A stretch of DNA of 64,000 bases. Source: Providencia rettgeri. GTDB lineage: Bacteria; Pseudomonadota; Gammaproteobacteria; Enterobacterales; Enterobacteriaceae. The DNA is taken from contig NZ_CP053896.1 in the NCBI RefSeq assembly GCF_013255915.1, forward strand, positions 744,001-808,000. The letters are read 5' to 3'. Below, piece after piece: positions 1 through 9,133 of the stretch (positions are counted from its first letter, which is position 1; each line of letters starts with the position of its first letter). The translations under genes and the position numbers were made by a program. The notes below the pieces were generated by a model. It was not told the DNA's origin and ran no database searches. It saw nothing but the letters and a program-made list of their open reading frames with translations.

Positions 1-469
1 TTTTTTGTTTCATTTAATTAGGAAAAATGCTTATTTTGTTTTGATGTGACTAATTTTTAACAACTCCATAACATTTGTTTGTAATTTAAACGAATGAAAA
101 AATCATGAGGCTAAGTATCAATACGTACCTGTGTAATCTGTTGCTATTGGCGCTCTTGTATTGATGAGCATGGGGGTAAATGATAAGAAATATAGCTGCT
201 AAATGCATCAATTAACCTGGTCGTTGTTGCTCATCTTCTCATCTTGATTCTCTTCACAGGAAATTACTGAAGGCTATCTCTATTGCCTATTTAATAGTCA
301 TTTTGGTTTTTTATTGAGTAAAAAATTATTAATCTTTAAATATTTGTTATCTTGGTTTTTAACACTGCATTTGATGTAATGAGTGTCTTTTTGTGGATGA
401 GTTTTTCGTGCTGGTAGATAATTTATCGAATAAAAAAAGGGAGATAAAAGGGATGTTTTGCAAATAAAT
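1..469. other. AT-rich gap upstream of the thr promoter
   Basis: I see no convincing gene in this stretch. An open frame on the minus strand (298-618) runs antisense across the thr promoter and leader and is not credible. The window edge may cut off a neighbouring gene to the left. Confidence 0.5.
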
Positions 470-505
470 TTGACAAAATATACCAATTGCTTTAACCGTA
501 TAGAG
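470..505 (+). promoter_or_regulatory. thr operon promoter
   Basis: A -35 box TTGACA (470-475) is followed, after the usual spacer, by TTTAACCGTATAG. This matches the arrangement I recall for the E. coli thr promoter (TTGACT, then TTTAACCAATATAG). It lies about 40 bp before the leader peptide, as expected for an attenuated operon. Confidence 0.75.
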
Positions 506-540
506 AGAAACTTAAAGAATCTAAGAGACAGACAGAATCT

Positions 541-609
541 ATGCGTAATATCAGCCTGACTATTATTATTACCACCACCACCGTAACCACAGGAAACGGG
601 GCGGGCTGA
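541..609 (+). CDS. thrL: thr operon leader peptide
   Basis: A 22-codon leader peptide, MRNISLTIIITTTTVTTGNGAG. Seven of its residues are Thr and four are Ile. In the known thr attenuation mechanism, ribosomes stall on these codons when charged Thr-tRNA or Ile-tRNA is scarce, which prevents the downstream terminator from forming. The terminator hairpin starts 27 bp after the stop codon and thrA follows directly, as in E. coli. The peptide has no function of its own beyond being translated. Confidence 0.93.
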   Translation: MRNISLTIIITTTTVTTGNGAG

Positions 610-635
610 CGCATCCAAAAAATAAAAATGAAAAA

Positions 636-668
636 GCCCGCATACTTAACCGATGCGGGCTTTTTTTT
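636..668 (+). terminator. thr attenuator
   Basis: GCCCGCAT (636-643) pairs with ATGCGGGC (653-660) and is followed by eight T. It lies between thrL and thrA, so it is the attenuator that ends transcription when Thr and Ile are plentiful. Confidence 0.92.
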
Positions 669-693
669 GGTGTTAATTCAGGAGAGAAATACC

Positions 694-3153
694 ATGCGTG
701 TGCTTAAATTTGGCGGTACTTCGGTTGCAAATGACGAACGAGTACTGAATGTTGCTGACATCGCTGAAAGTAAACTAGCAGATGGACAAGTGGCTTTGGT
801 GCTATCTGCACCAGCAAAAATCACAAACCATCTGGTTGCTATGATTGAAAAAACGGTTGCAGGACAAGATGTCATCACGCATGTTAATGATGCTGAAATG
901 ATTTTTGCTAACCTTTTAAAAGGATTAAAAGAAAAACAACCTGGTTTTGAATATGATCGGTTAAAAAAACTGACAGAACAAGAATTCGCACAAATCAAAC
1001 AAGTACTGCATGGTATTACTCTTCTCGGGCAATGTCCGGACAGCATTAACGCATCAATTATCTGCCGTGGTGAAAAGCTCTCTATCGCCATTATGGAATC
1101 AGTGCTAAAAGCACGCGGCCATAATGTGACGGTTATTAACCCAGTTGAGAGCTTACTCGCGAAAGGTCATTATCTTGAATCTACGGTTGATATAAATGAG
1201 TCAACTAAACGTATTGCCGATTTAAATATACCGAAAGATCATTTTGTTTTAATGGCAGGTTTCACAGCGGGTAATGAAAAAGGTGAATTAGTAGTATTAG
1301 GCCGTAATGGGTCTGATTATTCTGCTGCGGTTTTAGCGGCCTGCTTACGTGCTGATTGTTGTGAAATTTGGACTGATGTTGATGGGGTCTATACTTGTGA
1401 CCCGCGTTTGGTGCCTGATGCGCGTTTGTTAAAAGGTATGTCATACCAAGAGGCCATGGAGTTATCCTACTTCGGAGCCAAAGTCCTTCACCCTCGTACC
1501 ATCGCCCCAATTGCTCAATTCCAAATCCCTTGCCTGATAAAAAACACCACTAATTTAAGCGCTCCAGGTACTTTAATTGGTGATGGGCAAACCGATGAGA
1601 GCACGCCAGTGAAAGGGATCACCAACCTGAATAACATGGCGATGATCAACGTATCCGGCCCCGGAATGAAGGGGATGGTGGGGATGGCTGCTCGCATTTT
1701 CTCCGTCATGTCTCGCAAAGGGATCTCTGTCGTTCTGATCACACAGTCTTCATCGGAATACAGTATTAGTTTTTGTGTTCCGCAAAATGAGTTAGTGAGA
1801 GCTCGCGCTGCACTGGAAGAAGAATTTTACTTAGAGCTGAAAGATGGCGTACTTGATCCACTGGATGTGATGGAGCAGTTAGCGATTATTTCAGTTGTGG
1901 GGGATGGAATGCGCACTTTGAAGGGCATTTCGGCGCGTTTCTTCTCGGCTTTGACTCGCGGTAACATCAACATTGTCGCTATCGCACAGGGGTCTTCTGA
2001 ACGTTCTATTTCTGCCGTTATTGCCAATGAGTCTGCCACAACAGCGGTACGCTTATGTCACCAAATGCTATTTAATGCAGAGCAAGTTATCGAAGCCTTT
2101 ATCATCGGTGTGGGTGGTGTTGGTAATGCATTAATTGAACAAATTCACCGCCAGCAACAATGGTTAAAACAAAAGCATATTGATCTGCGTGTATGTGGTA
2201 TTGCAAATTCACGCGCAATGTTAACGGATATGCAAGGGATTGATTTAGATAACTGGAAAGCGGAGCTAGCGGAAGCGAAAGAGCCATTTAGTTTAAGCCG
2301 TTTAATTCGCTTAGAACGTGAATACCATTTCTTGAACCCTGTCATTATTGATTGCACATCAAATCAGGAAATCGCAGAGCAGTATGTCAATTTCTTGAAA
2401 GACGGCTTTAATGTGGTTACACCGAATAAAAAAGCCAATACATTATCGATGGATTACTACCATCAATTACGTGCGGCAAGTGAAACCTCAAAACGTAAAT
2501 TCCTCTATGACACTAACGTAGGTGCAGGGTTGCCAGTTATTGAAAACCTACAAAACTTACTGAATGCAGGGGATGAACTGGTTCACTTTAGCGGAATTTT
2601 ATCAGGCTCTTTATCATTCATTTTTGGTAAATTAGACGAAGGTATGTCTTTATCAGAAGCCACAACACTTGCGAAAGAAAAAGGTTTCACAGAACCAGAT
2701 CCTCGTGATGATTTATCAGGTATGGATGTTGCGCGTAAATTATTAATTTTAGCGCGTGAAGCGGGTTATCATTTAGAATTGCAAGATATTGAAATTGAAC
2801 CTGTTTTACCTTCGGACTTTGATAGCAGTGGCCCTGTTTCTGAGTTTATGGCACGTTTGCCACAACTGGACGAGCAATTTGCACAGCGTATAAAAGCCGC
2901 AGAAGCGGAAGAAAAAGTGTTACGCTATGTTGGGCTGATTGAAGAAGGGCGCTGCCAAGTGAAAATCGTCGCTGTTGATGGCAATGACCCACTCTTCAAG
3001 GTTAAAAATGGTGAAAATGCACTGGCTTTCTATACACGCTATTACCAACCAATTCCTTTAGTATTAAGAGGTTATGGCGCAGGTAATGATGTTACTGCTG
3101 CTGGTGTATTTGCGGATATGCTGCGTACCCTTTCATGGAAATTGGGAGTTTAA
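694..3153 (+). CDS. thrA: bifunctional aspartokinase I / homoserine dehydrogenase I
   Basis: Cytoplasmic two-domain enzyme for the first and third steps from aspartate to threonine: phosphorylation of aspartate and NADPH-dependent reduction of aspartate semialdehyde to homoserine. The kinase domain opens with [13 protein letters not shown] and covers about residues 1-290. Paired ACT regulatory domains follow (about 315-460). The dehydrogenase part starts with the nucleotide loop [13 protein letters not shown] near 470 and contains NVGAGLPVI. The length is 819 aa against 820 in E. coli. I chose the ATG at 694 because AGGAGAG lies just before it; a longer reading from 628 would run through the attenuator. 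First gene of thrABC; thrB starts 3 bp after the stop codon, suggesting translational coupling. Feedback inhibition by threonine is known for the family. Confidence 0.97.
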   Translation: MRVLKFGGTSVANDERVLNVADIAESKLADGQVALVLSAPAKITNHLVAMIEKTVAGQDVITHVNDAEMIFANLLKGLKEKQPGFEYDRLKKLTEQEFAQIKQVLHGITLLGQCPDSINASIICRGEKLSIAIMESVLKARGHNVTVINPVESLLAKGHYLESTVDINESTKRIADLNIPKDHFVLMAGFTAGNEKGELVVLGRNGSDYSAAVLAACLRADCCEIWTDVDGVYTCDPRLVPDARLLKGMSYQEAMELSYFGAKVLHPRTIAPIAQFQIPCLIKNTTNLSAPGTLIGDGQTDESTPVKGITNLNNMAMINVSGPGMKGMVGMAARIFSVMSRKGISVVLITQSSSEYSISFCVPQNELVRARAALEEEFYLELKDGVLDPLDVMEQLAIISVVGDGMRTLKGISARFFSALTRGNINIVAIAQGSSERSISAVIANESATTAVRLCHQMLFNAEQVIEAFIIGVGGVGNALIEQIHRQQQWLKQKHIDLRVCGIANSRAMLTDMQGIDLDNWKAELAEAKEPFSLSRLIRLEREYHFLNPVIIDCTSNQEIAEQYVNFLKDGFNVVTPNKKANTLSMDYYHQLRAASETSKRKFLYDTNVGAGLPVIENLQNLLNAGDELVHFSGILSGSLSFIFGKLDEGMSLSEATTLAKEKGFTEPDPRDDLSGMDVARKLLILAREAGYHLELQDIEIEPVLPSDFDSSGPVSEFMARLPQLDEQFAQRIKAAEAEEKVLRYVGLIEEGRCQVKIVAVDGNDPLFKVKNGENALAFYTRYYQPIPLVLRGYGAGNDVTAAGVFADMLRTLSWKLGV

Positions 3154-3156
3154 TAA

Positions 3157-4086
3157 GTGATTAAAGTTTATGCACCGGCTTCAATTGGTAATGTGAGCGT
3201 CGGGTTTGATGTCCTTGGGGCAGCTGTTTCGCCTGCTGACGGTTCACTATTAGGTGATTGTGTAACAATTGAAGCTGCGGATACTTTTTCCCTGACGAAT
3301 CAAGGAAAATTCGTTGCTAAGCTGCCGAAAAAAAATGAACACAATATTGTTTACCAGTGCTGGCAGTTGTTTTGTGAGCGCCTTGGTAGGCCATTAAATG
3401 TCGCGATGACGCTTGAAAAAAATATGCCAATTGGTTCAGGGCTCGGTTCTAGCGCCTGTTCTGTTGTCGCTGCACTGATGGCGCTTAACGAATTTGCAGA
3501 GAAACCATTCGATGATACTCAACTGCTTGGCATGATGGGGGAGCTCGAAGGGCGTATTTCAGGAAGTGTGCACTATGATAACGTCGCACCGTGTTTTTTA
3601 GGTGGTTTGCAGCTGATTATCGAACAAAATGGCATTATTTCTCAGCCTGTACCTGCATTTGAAAATTGGTATTGGGTTATGGCTTACCCTGGAATTAAGG
3701 TATCGACAGCAGAAGCGCGTGCGATCCTGCCTGATAGCTATCCACGCCACGATATAGTAAACCATGGCCGATACTTATCAGGGTTTATTCATGCATGCCA
3801 TACAAACCAGCCGTTACTTGCCGCAACGATGATCCAAGATGTTGTCGCAGAACCTTATCGTACACAATTATTACCCGGTTTTGCGGCAGCACGTCAAAAT
3901 GCAAAAGAAATCGGTGCATTGGCTTGTGGTATCTCTGGCTCAGGGCCAACATTGTTTGCTATTTGCGATGAGAAACATATCGCTGAAAAAATGGCGAGCT
4001 ACTTGCAACAACATTATATTCAGAATGATGAAGGCTTTGTGCATATCTGCCGTTTGGATCTGGCCGGGGCAAGGACAATAGGGTAA
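3157..4086 (+). CDS. thrB: homoserine kinase
   Basis: GHMP-family kinase that phosphorylates homoserine with ATP in the cytoplasm, the fourth step to threonine. The start is GTG at 3157, three bases after the thrA stop. The N-terminus [21 protein letters not shown] and the ATP-binding loop [18 protein letters not shown] (near residue 88) are typical, as is the C-terminal [11 protein letters not shown]. The length of 309 aa equals the family norm. thrC starts 3 bp after its stop, so the three genes form one compact operon. Confidence 0.97.
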   Translation: MIKVYAPASIGNVSVGFDVLGAAVSPADGSLLGDCVTIEAADTFSLTNQGKFVAKLPKKNEHNIVYQCWQLFCERLGRPLNVAMTLEKNMPIGSGLGSSACSVVAALMALNEFAEKPFDDTQLLGMMGELEGRISGSVHYDNVAPCFLGGLQLIIEQNGIISQPVPAFENWYWVMAYPGIKVSTAEARAILPDSYPRHDIVNHGRYLSGFIHACHTNQPLLAATMIQDVVAEPYRTQLLPGFAAARQNAKEIGALACGISGSGPTLFAICDEKHIAEKMASYLQQHYIQNDEGFVHICRLDLAGARTIG

Positions 4087-4089
4087 ATA

Positions 4090-5385
4090 ATGAAACTGTA
4101 TAATTTAAAAGATAACAATGAACAAGTAAGTTTTGCACAAGCGGTTAAGCAGGGGTTAGGTAAGCAGCAAGGTTTATTTTTTCCTCAAGACTTACCTGAG
4201 TTTACAGCGGCTGAAATCGACGAATTATTAAAATTAGATTTCGTCACACGTAGCAGCCGAATTTTAAGTGCCTTTATTGGTGATGAAATTCCACAAGAAG
4301 AATTAGCTGCACGTGTTAAAACCGCGTTTGCTTTTCCTGCGCCAGTTTCTAAGGTTGAAGATGATGTAGCAACGTTGGAGTTATATCATGGGCCAACACT
4401 CGCATTTAAAGACTTCGGTGGCAGATTTATGGCTCAGGCATTGGGCCAAGTAGCTGGTGAGCAGCCGGTGACCATTTTGACTGCCACTTCTGGGGATACA
4501 GGAGCCGCGGTTGCACACGCATTCTATCGTCTTAAGAACGTGCAAGTTGTTATTCTCTATCCAGAAGGAAAAATTAGCCCGCTGCAAGAGAAACTCTTCT
4601 GCACGCTGGGTGAAAATATTCATACGGTTGCGATTAAAGATGACTTCGATGCATGCCAGGCATTAGTAAAACAATCATTTGATGATGAAGAGCTGAAAAA
4701 GGCGTTGTATTTAAACTCGGCGAACTCGATCAATATCAGTCGTTTGTTAGCTCAAATTTGTTATTACTTCGAAGCCGTCGCGCAGATCCCAGCAGAAAAA
4801 CGTGATCAATTAGTGATCTCGGTTCCGAGTGGTAATTTTGGTGACCTTACGGCAGGTTTATTAGCTAAATCAATGGGCCTACCGGTTAAACGCTTTATTG
4901 CAGCAACTAACGTAAATGACACTGTGCCGCGTTACCTTGTTGATGGGCAATGGAAACCAAAGCAAACTGTGGCAACATTATCGAACGCCATGGATGTTAG
5001 CCAGCCAAACAACTGGCCTCGTATTGAAGAGTTATTCCGCCGTAAAGGTTGGTCCCTTGATGAATTAGGCCATGGAGCGGTGAGTGACGACGTGACTAAA
5101 GAGACAGTACGTGAATTAGATAAAAAAGGGTATTTATCTGAGCCACATGCTGCGGTTGCTTATCGTGTGCTTCGTGACCAGTTGCAAGAAGGTGAATACG
5201 GGCTGTTTTTAGGCACGGCACACCCAGCTAAGTTTAAAGAAAGTGTTGAAGAAATTCTTAATAAGGCAATACCTTTACCGAAAGAGTTAGCAGAGCGTGC
5301 GGAACTACCACTCCTCTCACACTTTTTACCATCTGACTTTGCACAATTACGCGCATTTTTAATGAAATTAGCACCTAAGCAATAA
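4090..5385 (+). CDS. thrC: threonine synthase
   Basis: PLP enzyme that converts O-phosphohomoserine to threonine and phosphate, the last pathway step. The lysine in GPTLAFKDFGGRFM (near residue 108) is the PLP-binding residue. TSGDTGAAVAHAF and SVPSGNFGDLTAG fit phosphate and substrate binding in the fold type II family. The length is 431 aa against 428 in E. coli. Last gene of thrABC; a strong rho-independent terminator starts 17 bp after the stop codon. Confidence 0.97.
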   Translation: MKLYNLKDNNEQVSFAQAVKQGLGKQQGLFFPQDLPEFTAAEIDELLKLDFVTRSSRILSAFIGDEIPQEELAARVKTAFAFPAPVSKVEDDVATLELYHGPTLAFKDFGGRFMAQALGQVAGEQPVTILTATSGDTGAAVAHAFYRLKNVQVVILYPEGKISPLQEKLFCTLGENIHTVAIKDDFDACQALVKQSFDDEELKKALYLNSANSINISRLLAQICYYFEAVAQIPAEKRDQLVISVPSGNFGDLTAGLLAKSMGLPVKRFIAATNVNDTVPRYLVDGQWKPKQTVATLSNAMDVSQPNNWPRIEELFRRKGWSLDELGHGAVSDDVTKETVRELDKKGYLSEPHAAVAYRVLRDQLQEGEYGLFLGTAHPAKFKESVEEILNKAIPLPKELAERAELPLLSHFLPSDFAQLRAFLMKLAPKQ

Positions 5386-5401
5386 AAATTGCAAGTGTAC
5401 G

Positions 5402-5429
5402 AAAAACGGAAGCGAAAGCTTCCGTTTTT
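5402..5429 (+). terminator. thrABC terminator
   Basis: A 12-bp perfect stem AAAAACGGAAGC with a GAAA tetraloop; the right arm ends in five T. It marks the end of the thr operon and the left border of the accessory region. Confidence 0.85.
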
Positions 5430-5511
5430 ATTGGTAATACCATCTTTTATAAAGATAATTATATGGTTTCATATTGCCACATCACTTATTCACTTCTAAC
5501 GGATTTATTTG

Positions 5512-6093
5512 TCACATTGAGCTAATGCTAATACCATCGTGCCCATCTCTACCGCCATCAGGTCCACCGCGCCCTCCTTTTCCTCCTTGGCTACCATTGC
5601 CCCCATTTCCACCATTACCACTACCAGAGCCGTTGCCCCCATTACCTCCGTTACCGCCATTAGTTCCACCATGTCCCCCATTTCCCCCATTGCCATTTAC
5701 AGTTCCATTCCCGCCGTTCCCACCACTACCACCACCATCTCCATCACCGCCATTTCCGCCATCACCTCCAGTTACACTGCCATTACCGCCATTCCCTCCA
5801 TTTTGGCCATCACCACCGTGTCCACCATGACCACCGTTACCACCATGGCCACCTTGACTATCATTTCCAGCGTGACCCGAATTTCCGTTTTGTCCATAAC
5901 TTACAAAGCTAAAAATTTTAGAATAGTAATATTGGCCATGGAGTATCGAACATACTTTATTATTAATTTCATTAATATTGAGTTCATTTTTTAATAAACA
6001 GTTAGATGGAGTATTAAATAAGGAGTGAGAGTATGCTGAAAATGAAATAGAACTAATTAATAAGACGCCAAGTGAAATGTAATTTTTATACAT
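5512..6093 (-). CDS. secreted glycine-rich GGN-repeat protein
   Basis: Not recognised as a named family. The 193-aa product starts with a signal peptide (MYKNYISLGVLLISSISFSAYSHS), followed by about 50 ordinary residues with two Cys. The last 110 residues or so are almost pure Gly-Gly-Asn, with scattered His, Asp and Ser, ending near GGRGGPDGGRDGHDGISISSM. It resembles neither a TOMM precursor (few Cys/Ser in the repeats) nor a collagen (no GXY pattern). The start is set by GGAGGAA 6 bp upstream. It follows the 76-aa gene by 61 bp, with a hairpin between them, so the two are probably cotranscribed. Function unknown; a structural, adhesive, antimicrobial or metal-binding role is only a guess. 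Confidence 0.7.
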   Translation of the reverse strand: MYKNYISLGVLLISSISFSAYSHSLFNTPSNCLLKNELNINEINNKVCSILHGQYYYSKIFSFVSYGQNGNSGHAGNDSQGGHGGNGGHGGHGGDGQNGGNGGNGSVTGGDGGNGGDGDGGGSGGNGGNGTVNGNGGNGGHGGTNGGNGGNGGNGSGSGNGGNGGNGSQGGKGGRGGPDGGRDGHDGISISSM

Positions 6094-6095
6094 GG

Positions 6096-6140
6096 TAAAT
6101 TCCTCCGTTCCCCCCTCATCGAGTGAGGAGGGAAATATTT
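6096..6140 (-). other. intercistronic hairpin between the two glycine-rich genes
   Basis: Read on the minus strand, TTTCCCTCCTCA and TGAGGGGGGAA flank a short loop. The hairpin stands directly before the ribosome binding site of the 193-aa gene. It could protect the upstream mRNA, attenuate readthrough or tune translation of the second gene; the sequence does not decide which. Confidence 0.5.
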
Positions 6141-6154
6141 AGTGACGAGATATA

Positions 6155-6385
6155 TTATCTACCGTTGCCGCCATTACCGCCGTTACCACCATGGCCGCCA
6201 TTCCCTCCATTACCACCATTTCCTCCATTACCACCGTGACCGCCATTCCCTCCATTTCCTCCATGGTTTTGTTCATAAATAGTAGAATAAGTCGAAGTAT
6301 TGTCAGAATGTTTTTCTTGGAAAGAAGTTGCAGATGCTAGAATTGGGAATAATAAAGATACTATGACAATAGATGCTTTATACAT
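6155..6385 (-). CDS. small secreted GGN/GGH-repeat peptide
   Basis: A 76-aa protein with a signal peptide (MYKASIVIVSLLFPILASA), about 20 linker residues, and a mature tail from about residue 42 made only of GGN and GGH units, ending in NGR. No Cys, and no aromatic residue in the repeat. The signal peptide resembles that of the 52-aa gene upstream (M-F/Y-K-x-S-I, then LLFP and AT at the cleavage site). Its 5' region also shares the block GCAGTTCAYTTCAAT with that gene. GAGGAT before the ATG serves as ribosome binding site. It is the first gene of a probable two-gene unit with the longer repeat protein. Function unknown. Confidence 0.65.
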   Translation of the reverse strand: MYKASIVIVSLLFPILASATSFQEKHSDNTSTYSTIYEQNHGGNGGNGGHGGNGGNGGNGGNGGHGGNGGNGGNGR

Positions 6386-6650
6386 ATAAAATCCTCGATT
6401 AAAAGTTTAAATTGAAGTGAACTGCAAGGAAATTGTAATTCATGATTTTGAATAAGTAATTAATATTTTCATCTAAGAGTGAAATTAAATTTAGTCCACT
6501 GTTAATATAAAATAACATTATTTATTTTTTTTGTGCGTATTTTAAATGATTTATTAATAATGAATCATTTGAGATAATTAATTAATAATTTGCCAGGTAA
6601 TGTTTTGTTTTAAAATTAATTATCATAAGATTAGGGTTTTATGGGGTAGG
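6386..6650 (-). promoter_or_regulatory. promoter region of the glycine-rich gene pair
   Basis: Very AT-rich. On the minus strand a TACAAT -10-like hexamer stands about 55 bp before the 76-aa gene, followed by GCAGTTCACTTCAAT. A TATTAT hexamer and GCAGTTCATTTCAAT lie at the matching distance before the 52-aa gene. The likeness suggests a common regulator or shared ancestry; no -35 box is clear here. Confidence 0.4.
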
Positions 6651-6653
6651 ATA

Positions 6654-6690
6654 GTAAAGTGGAATATATTAAAATACAATTCCACTTTAC
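6654..6690. repeat. 12-bp inverted repeat
   Basis: GTAAAGTGGAAT (6654-6665) and its exact complement (6679-6690) enclose a 13-nt AT-rich loop. It lies downstream of the 52-aa gene and could end its transcript, but there is no T-run on either strand. Confidence 0.5.
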
Positions 6691-6804
6691 CATTGATTTT
6701 AACAGCATATAGGCCTATGTTTCCTAATGTAGTATATTAAAAGGATATAAGGCTATATATTATGAAGGGAATTACCTTAAGCTTTGTTTGATGTCTTCTG
6801 AATT

Positions 6805-6963
6805 TTATTTGATGTTCAGCCAAACATCATCATCATCCCCGTTATAGGCTACGTTTACGTCTATATCTAGGATAGGTGGCTCTGGTGGGAAAGGAAGAAT
6901 AGGAGTAGCGAAAGAGAGAGTTGGAAATAATAAAAATGCAAATATGATTGATTTTTTAAACAT
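6805..6963 (-). CDS. tiny secreted Pro/Asp-rich peptide
   Basis: A 52-codon gene. The signal peptide MFKKSIIFAFLLFPTLSFA is clear. The mature part of about 33 residues has a proline cluster (PFPPEPP), then an acidic stretch with DDDD and a WLNIK end. AAAAGGTGATT stands before the ATG. Signal peptide and 5' region are related to those of the 76-aa GGN peptide, although the mature sequences have nothing in common. Four Asp in a row could bind a cation, but that is speculation. Family not recognised. Confidence 0.6.
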   Translation of the reverse strand: MFKKSIIFAFLLFPTLSFATPILPFPPEPPILDIDVNVAYNGDDDDVWLNIK

Positions 6964-7124
6964 ATAATCACCTTTTAAAGTTAGTATTGAAATGAACTGC
7001 CTAGAAATAATAACTTATTTTTCTTGATGTTCAATAAATATTCAATCAATTTAGTAATAAAAAATGAAATTGGTCAAATAAAAATCTATTTGTTGTGTCT
7101 ATAACTAAATTTTATTTTTTTAAT

Positions 7125-7164
7125 TTAAAACCATATTAATATTTATTTAATAATATGGTTTTAA
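7125..7164. repeat. 14-bp inverted repeat after the 49-residue-repeat gene
   Basis: TTAAAACCATATTA (7125-7138) and its complement (7151-7164) lie 9 bp beyond the stop codon of the minus-strand gene. The position suits a transcript end, but no T-run follows on the minus strand. Confidence 0.45.
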
Positions 7165-7172
7165 AGTTCTAA

Positions 7173-7637
7173 TTAATTATTTTTTGAATATCCTATTATT
7201 TTACTTTGTATAGAAGCAGATGAACTATTTTTATGAAAGTTTAACATGGTGACGGCTTTTTCATTTTCATTCATATCGGAAAATGGTTTTGCAACTTTTA
7301 CCATCGATTTTTTATAGTTAGGTGATTGGCTTTGGTGGCTACTGATCATATTCTGCATTACTGGGGAGGTACTATTTTGAGTAAAATTCAATGCGGTAGC
7401 AGCTTGAGTATGTCTATCTAATTGAAGAAATGATTGGGTTGAGTTGATATTATCGTTGACTGAAGTACCCGCCTTACTCAAGTGGTCATTAATCGATTTT
7501 TGATTAGAATACGATGTATTGTTCTCAGTGAAATTTAATGCATTCGCTGCATTATAATGTATTTCTTTTTCTGTTTGAGCGTTTGCTACATGTGTTGTTA
7601 CAGTCACAAGTGTTAAAGCAAAAATAATTTTTTTCAT
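7173..7637 (-). CDS. exported protein with three 49-residue repeats, probable copper-regulon member
   Basis: Not recognised as a known family. The 154-aa product has a signal peptide cut after about residue 20 (TTHVANA-QTEK), so it is probably periplasmic. The motif A-x-x-x-LNF-x-x-N-x-T/S-S recurs with LNF at 34, 83 and 132, exactly 49 residues apart, and an Ile follows each at the same distance. His27 pairs with His76 and His52 with His101 at the same period, which could be metal ligands; the third unit lacks both. No Cys. A CusR-like palindrome lies 76 bp upstream, and the gene follows cusRS in the same direction after about 107 bp. Together these suggest copper or silver induction. The molecular role is unknown. 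Confidence 0.75.
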   Translation of the reverse strand: MKKIIFALTLVTVTTHVANAQTEKEIHYNAANALNFTENNTSYSNQKSINDHLSKAGTSVNDNINSTQSFLQLDRHTQAATALNFTQNSTSPVMQNMISSHQSQSPNYKKSMVKVAKPFSDMNENEKAVTMLNFHKNSSSASIQSKIIGYSKNN

Positions 7638-7712
7638 AACAAATCCTTATTAAGTTAGATAATTTATCTTGTAACTATAATAAGGCTTTATTTCTGTCTG
7701 AATACTGACAAC

Positions 7713-7734
7713 AAGATGACAAAATTGCCATTTA
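7713..7734. promoter_or_regulatory. CusR-box-like palindrome upstream of the repeat protein gene
   Basis: Compared with the perfect 22-bp box at 9870-9891, 18 of 22 positions are identical: AAGATGACAAA on the left and ATTGCCATTTA on the right. It lies between the end of cusS and the start of the 154-aa gene, 76 bp from the latter. This makes that gene a probable CusR target. Confidence 0.6.
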
Positions 7735-7744
7735 TGGTAGATAT

Positions 7745-9133
7745 TTAATTTGGTTCCTTAGGTAAAAATACAGTAAAACGTGTTGAAAAATCATCTGATG
7801 TTACAGTGATTCTTCCCTTATGCGCTAATATGATTGATTTGACGATAGCCAACCCAATTCCGCTCCCTTCATTTTTTCTTTGTCTTGATTTATCTACTCG
7901 ATAAAATCTGTCAAAGAGTTTTGCTAAATGTTCTTCTGGTATTTTTATGCCGGGATTGCTGATAATTAATTCAATACCATTTTTTACATTCGAAATATTA
8001 ATACTGACAGAATCCCCCTTTGGGGTATAGCGGATAGCATTTGATATTAAGTTAGTAATTGCTCTTCTTAACATATCTTTATCGGCCATAATAGGGTCTG
8101 TATCACCAATTAGCTTAAGCTTTATTTCATTCTCTTCCGCGAGATATTCAAAATAATCAAATATGAGCTCTATTTCAGTTTTAATATTAATAACTTTTTT
8201 CTCAGGGATAAGCCTATTATCATCTGCTTGAGCAAGAAAAAGCATATCAGAGATCATTCGTGATAGACGGTTATATTCTTCTAAATTAGAATATAACACT
8301 TCAACGAGTTCTTCTTTACTGCGATTTTTACTCAAAGATATTTGGGTTTCAGTCATTAAATTAGTGATAGGTGTACGCATTTCATGAGCTATATCTGCTG
8401 AGAAATTCGTTTGTCTTACGAAAACATCTTCAATTTTGACTAACATCTGATTAAATGATTTTGTTAATTGTTTTAATTCATTAGGTACAGAATCAGGGTC
8501 TAAACGCACACTTAAGTTTTCGGAAGTGACATTTTTGATTTCATCGCTCACATCTTTAAGGGGTTTTAATCCTTTAATTACAAGGAAATAAACGACAAGA
8601 ATAGTAAATAAGCACAATATAATAGCGCTGACAATTAAATTATTTATTAATGAACTCAGATAATCATGATGAAAATTTAATGATAATGCAGTAACCAACC
8701 GATATTGTTTAGACTCTGAAGGGGAATCTACCTGAATAATAATTTCAGATAGGCGATAATTTTTAAGCTCTTCTTGGTTATTTTTATGAGGATCATAATT
8801 TTTTAAGTACGTAATGAGCTTATCTGTTGCATTGGGAGATATTAATTCATTTCCTTTTTTATCAATGAGATAAATAGTAATGTCTTGGTGCTCATTAATA
8901 ATGGTTTTAATACGTGCATATTGTTCACTTTGTGAGTCTGTATTGTTATTTAACAAGCTACGGATCGTTAGGTTCAACTGGTTAAGTGTGTATTCATCTT
9001 GCTGTTTAAAATGCAACATAACCGAATTGATCATGATCGAGCTAAATAGTAACAAGGCGAGGGAGAGAGTAATACTGATCAAAACAATAAGACGAATTGA
9101 AATTGAGACAGGAGATCGAAAAAATTTAATCAT
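7745..9133 (-). CDS. cusS: copper/silver sensor histidine kinase
   Basis: Inner-membrane kinase expected to sense periplasmic Cu(I) or Ag(I) and phosphorylate CusR. It has a transmembrane helix near the N-terminus ([19 protein letters not shown]), a periplasmic loop of about 130 residues, a second helix ([19 protein letters not shown]), a HAMP linker, the H-box [15 protein letters not shown] and a C-terminal ATPase domain with [13 protein letters not shown] place the start at the ATG at 9133, whose ATGATTAA overlaps the cusR stop; this gives 462 aa against 480 in E. coli. An in-frame TTG lies 15 bp further upstream. The metal assignment rests on the neighbouring cusCFBA and on similarity. Confidence 0.88.
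   Translation of the reverse strand: MIKFFRSPVSISIRLIVLISITLSLALLLFSSIMINSVMLHFKQQDEYTLNQLNLTIRSLLNNNTDSQSEQYARIKTIINEHQDITIYLIDKKGNELISPNATDKLITYLKNYDPHKNNQEELKNYRLSEIIIQVDSPSESKQYRLVTALSLNFHHDYLSSLINNLIVSAIILCLFTILVVYFLVIKGLKPLKDVSDEIKNVTSENLSVRLDPDSVPNELKQLTKSFNQMLVKIEDVFVRQTNFSADIAHEMRTPITNLMTETQISLSKNRSKEELVEVLYSNLEEYNRLSRMISDMLFLAQADDNRLIPEKKVINIKTEIELIFDYFEYLAEENEIKLKLIGDTDPIMADKDMLRRAITNLISNAIRYTPKGDSVSINISNVKNGIELIISNPGIKIPEEHLAKLFDRFYRVDKSRQRKNEGSGIGLAIVKSIILAHKGRITVTSDDFSTRFTVFLPKEPN

Noticed and set aside
298-618. 106-codon frame on the minus strand over the thr promoter and leader
   Set aside because: It is antisense to thrL and its promoter, has low-complexity sequence and no ribosome site.
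628-693. Upstream extension of thrA by 22 codons
   Set aside because: It would translate the attenuator hairpin; the ATG at 694 has a strong ribosome site and matches the family start.
5474-5994. Proline- and serine/isoleucine-rich open frames on the plus strand
   Set aside because: They are the complement of the GGN repeats; GGN codons read backwards give PPx or similar repeats. The minus strand has signal peptide and ribosome site.
5512-6385. Microcin B17-like (TOMM) precursor, because of Gly-rich repeats
   Set aside because: The repeats have hardly any Cys or Ser to cyclise, there is a Sec-type signal peptide, and no cyclodehydratase genes are near.
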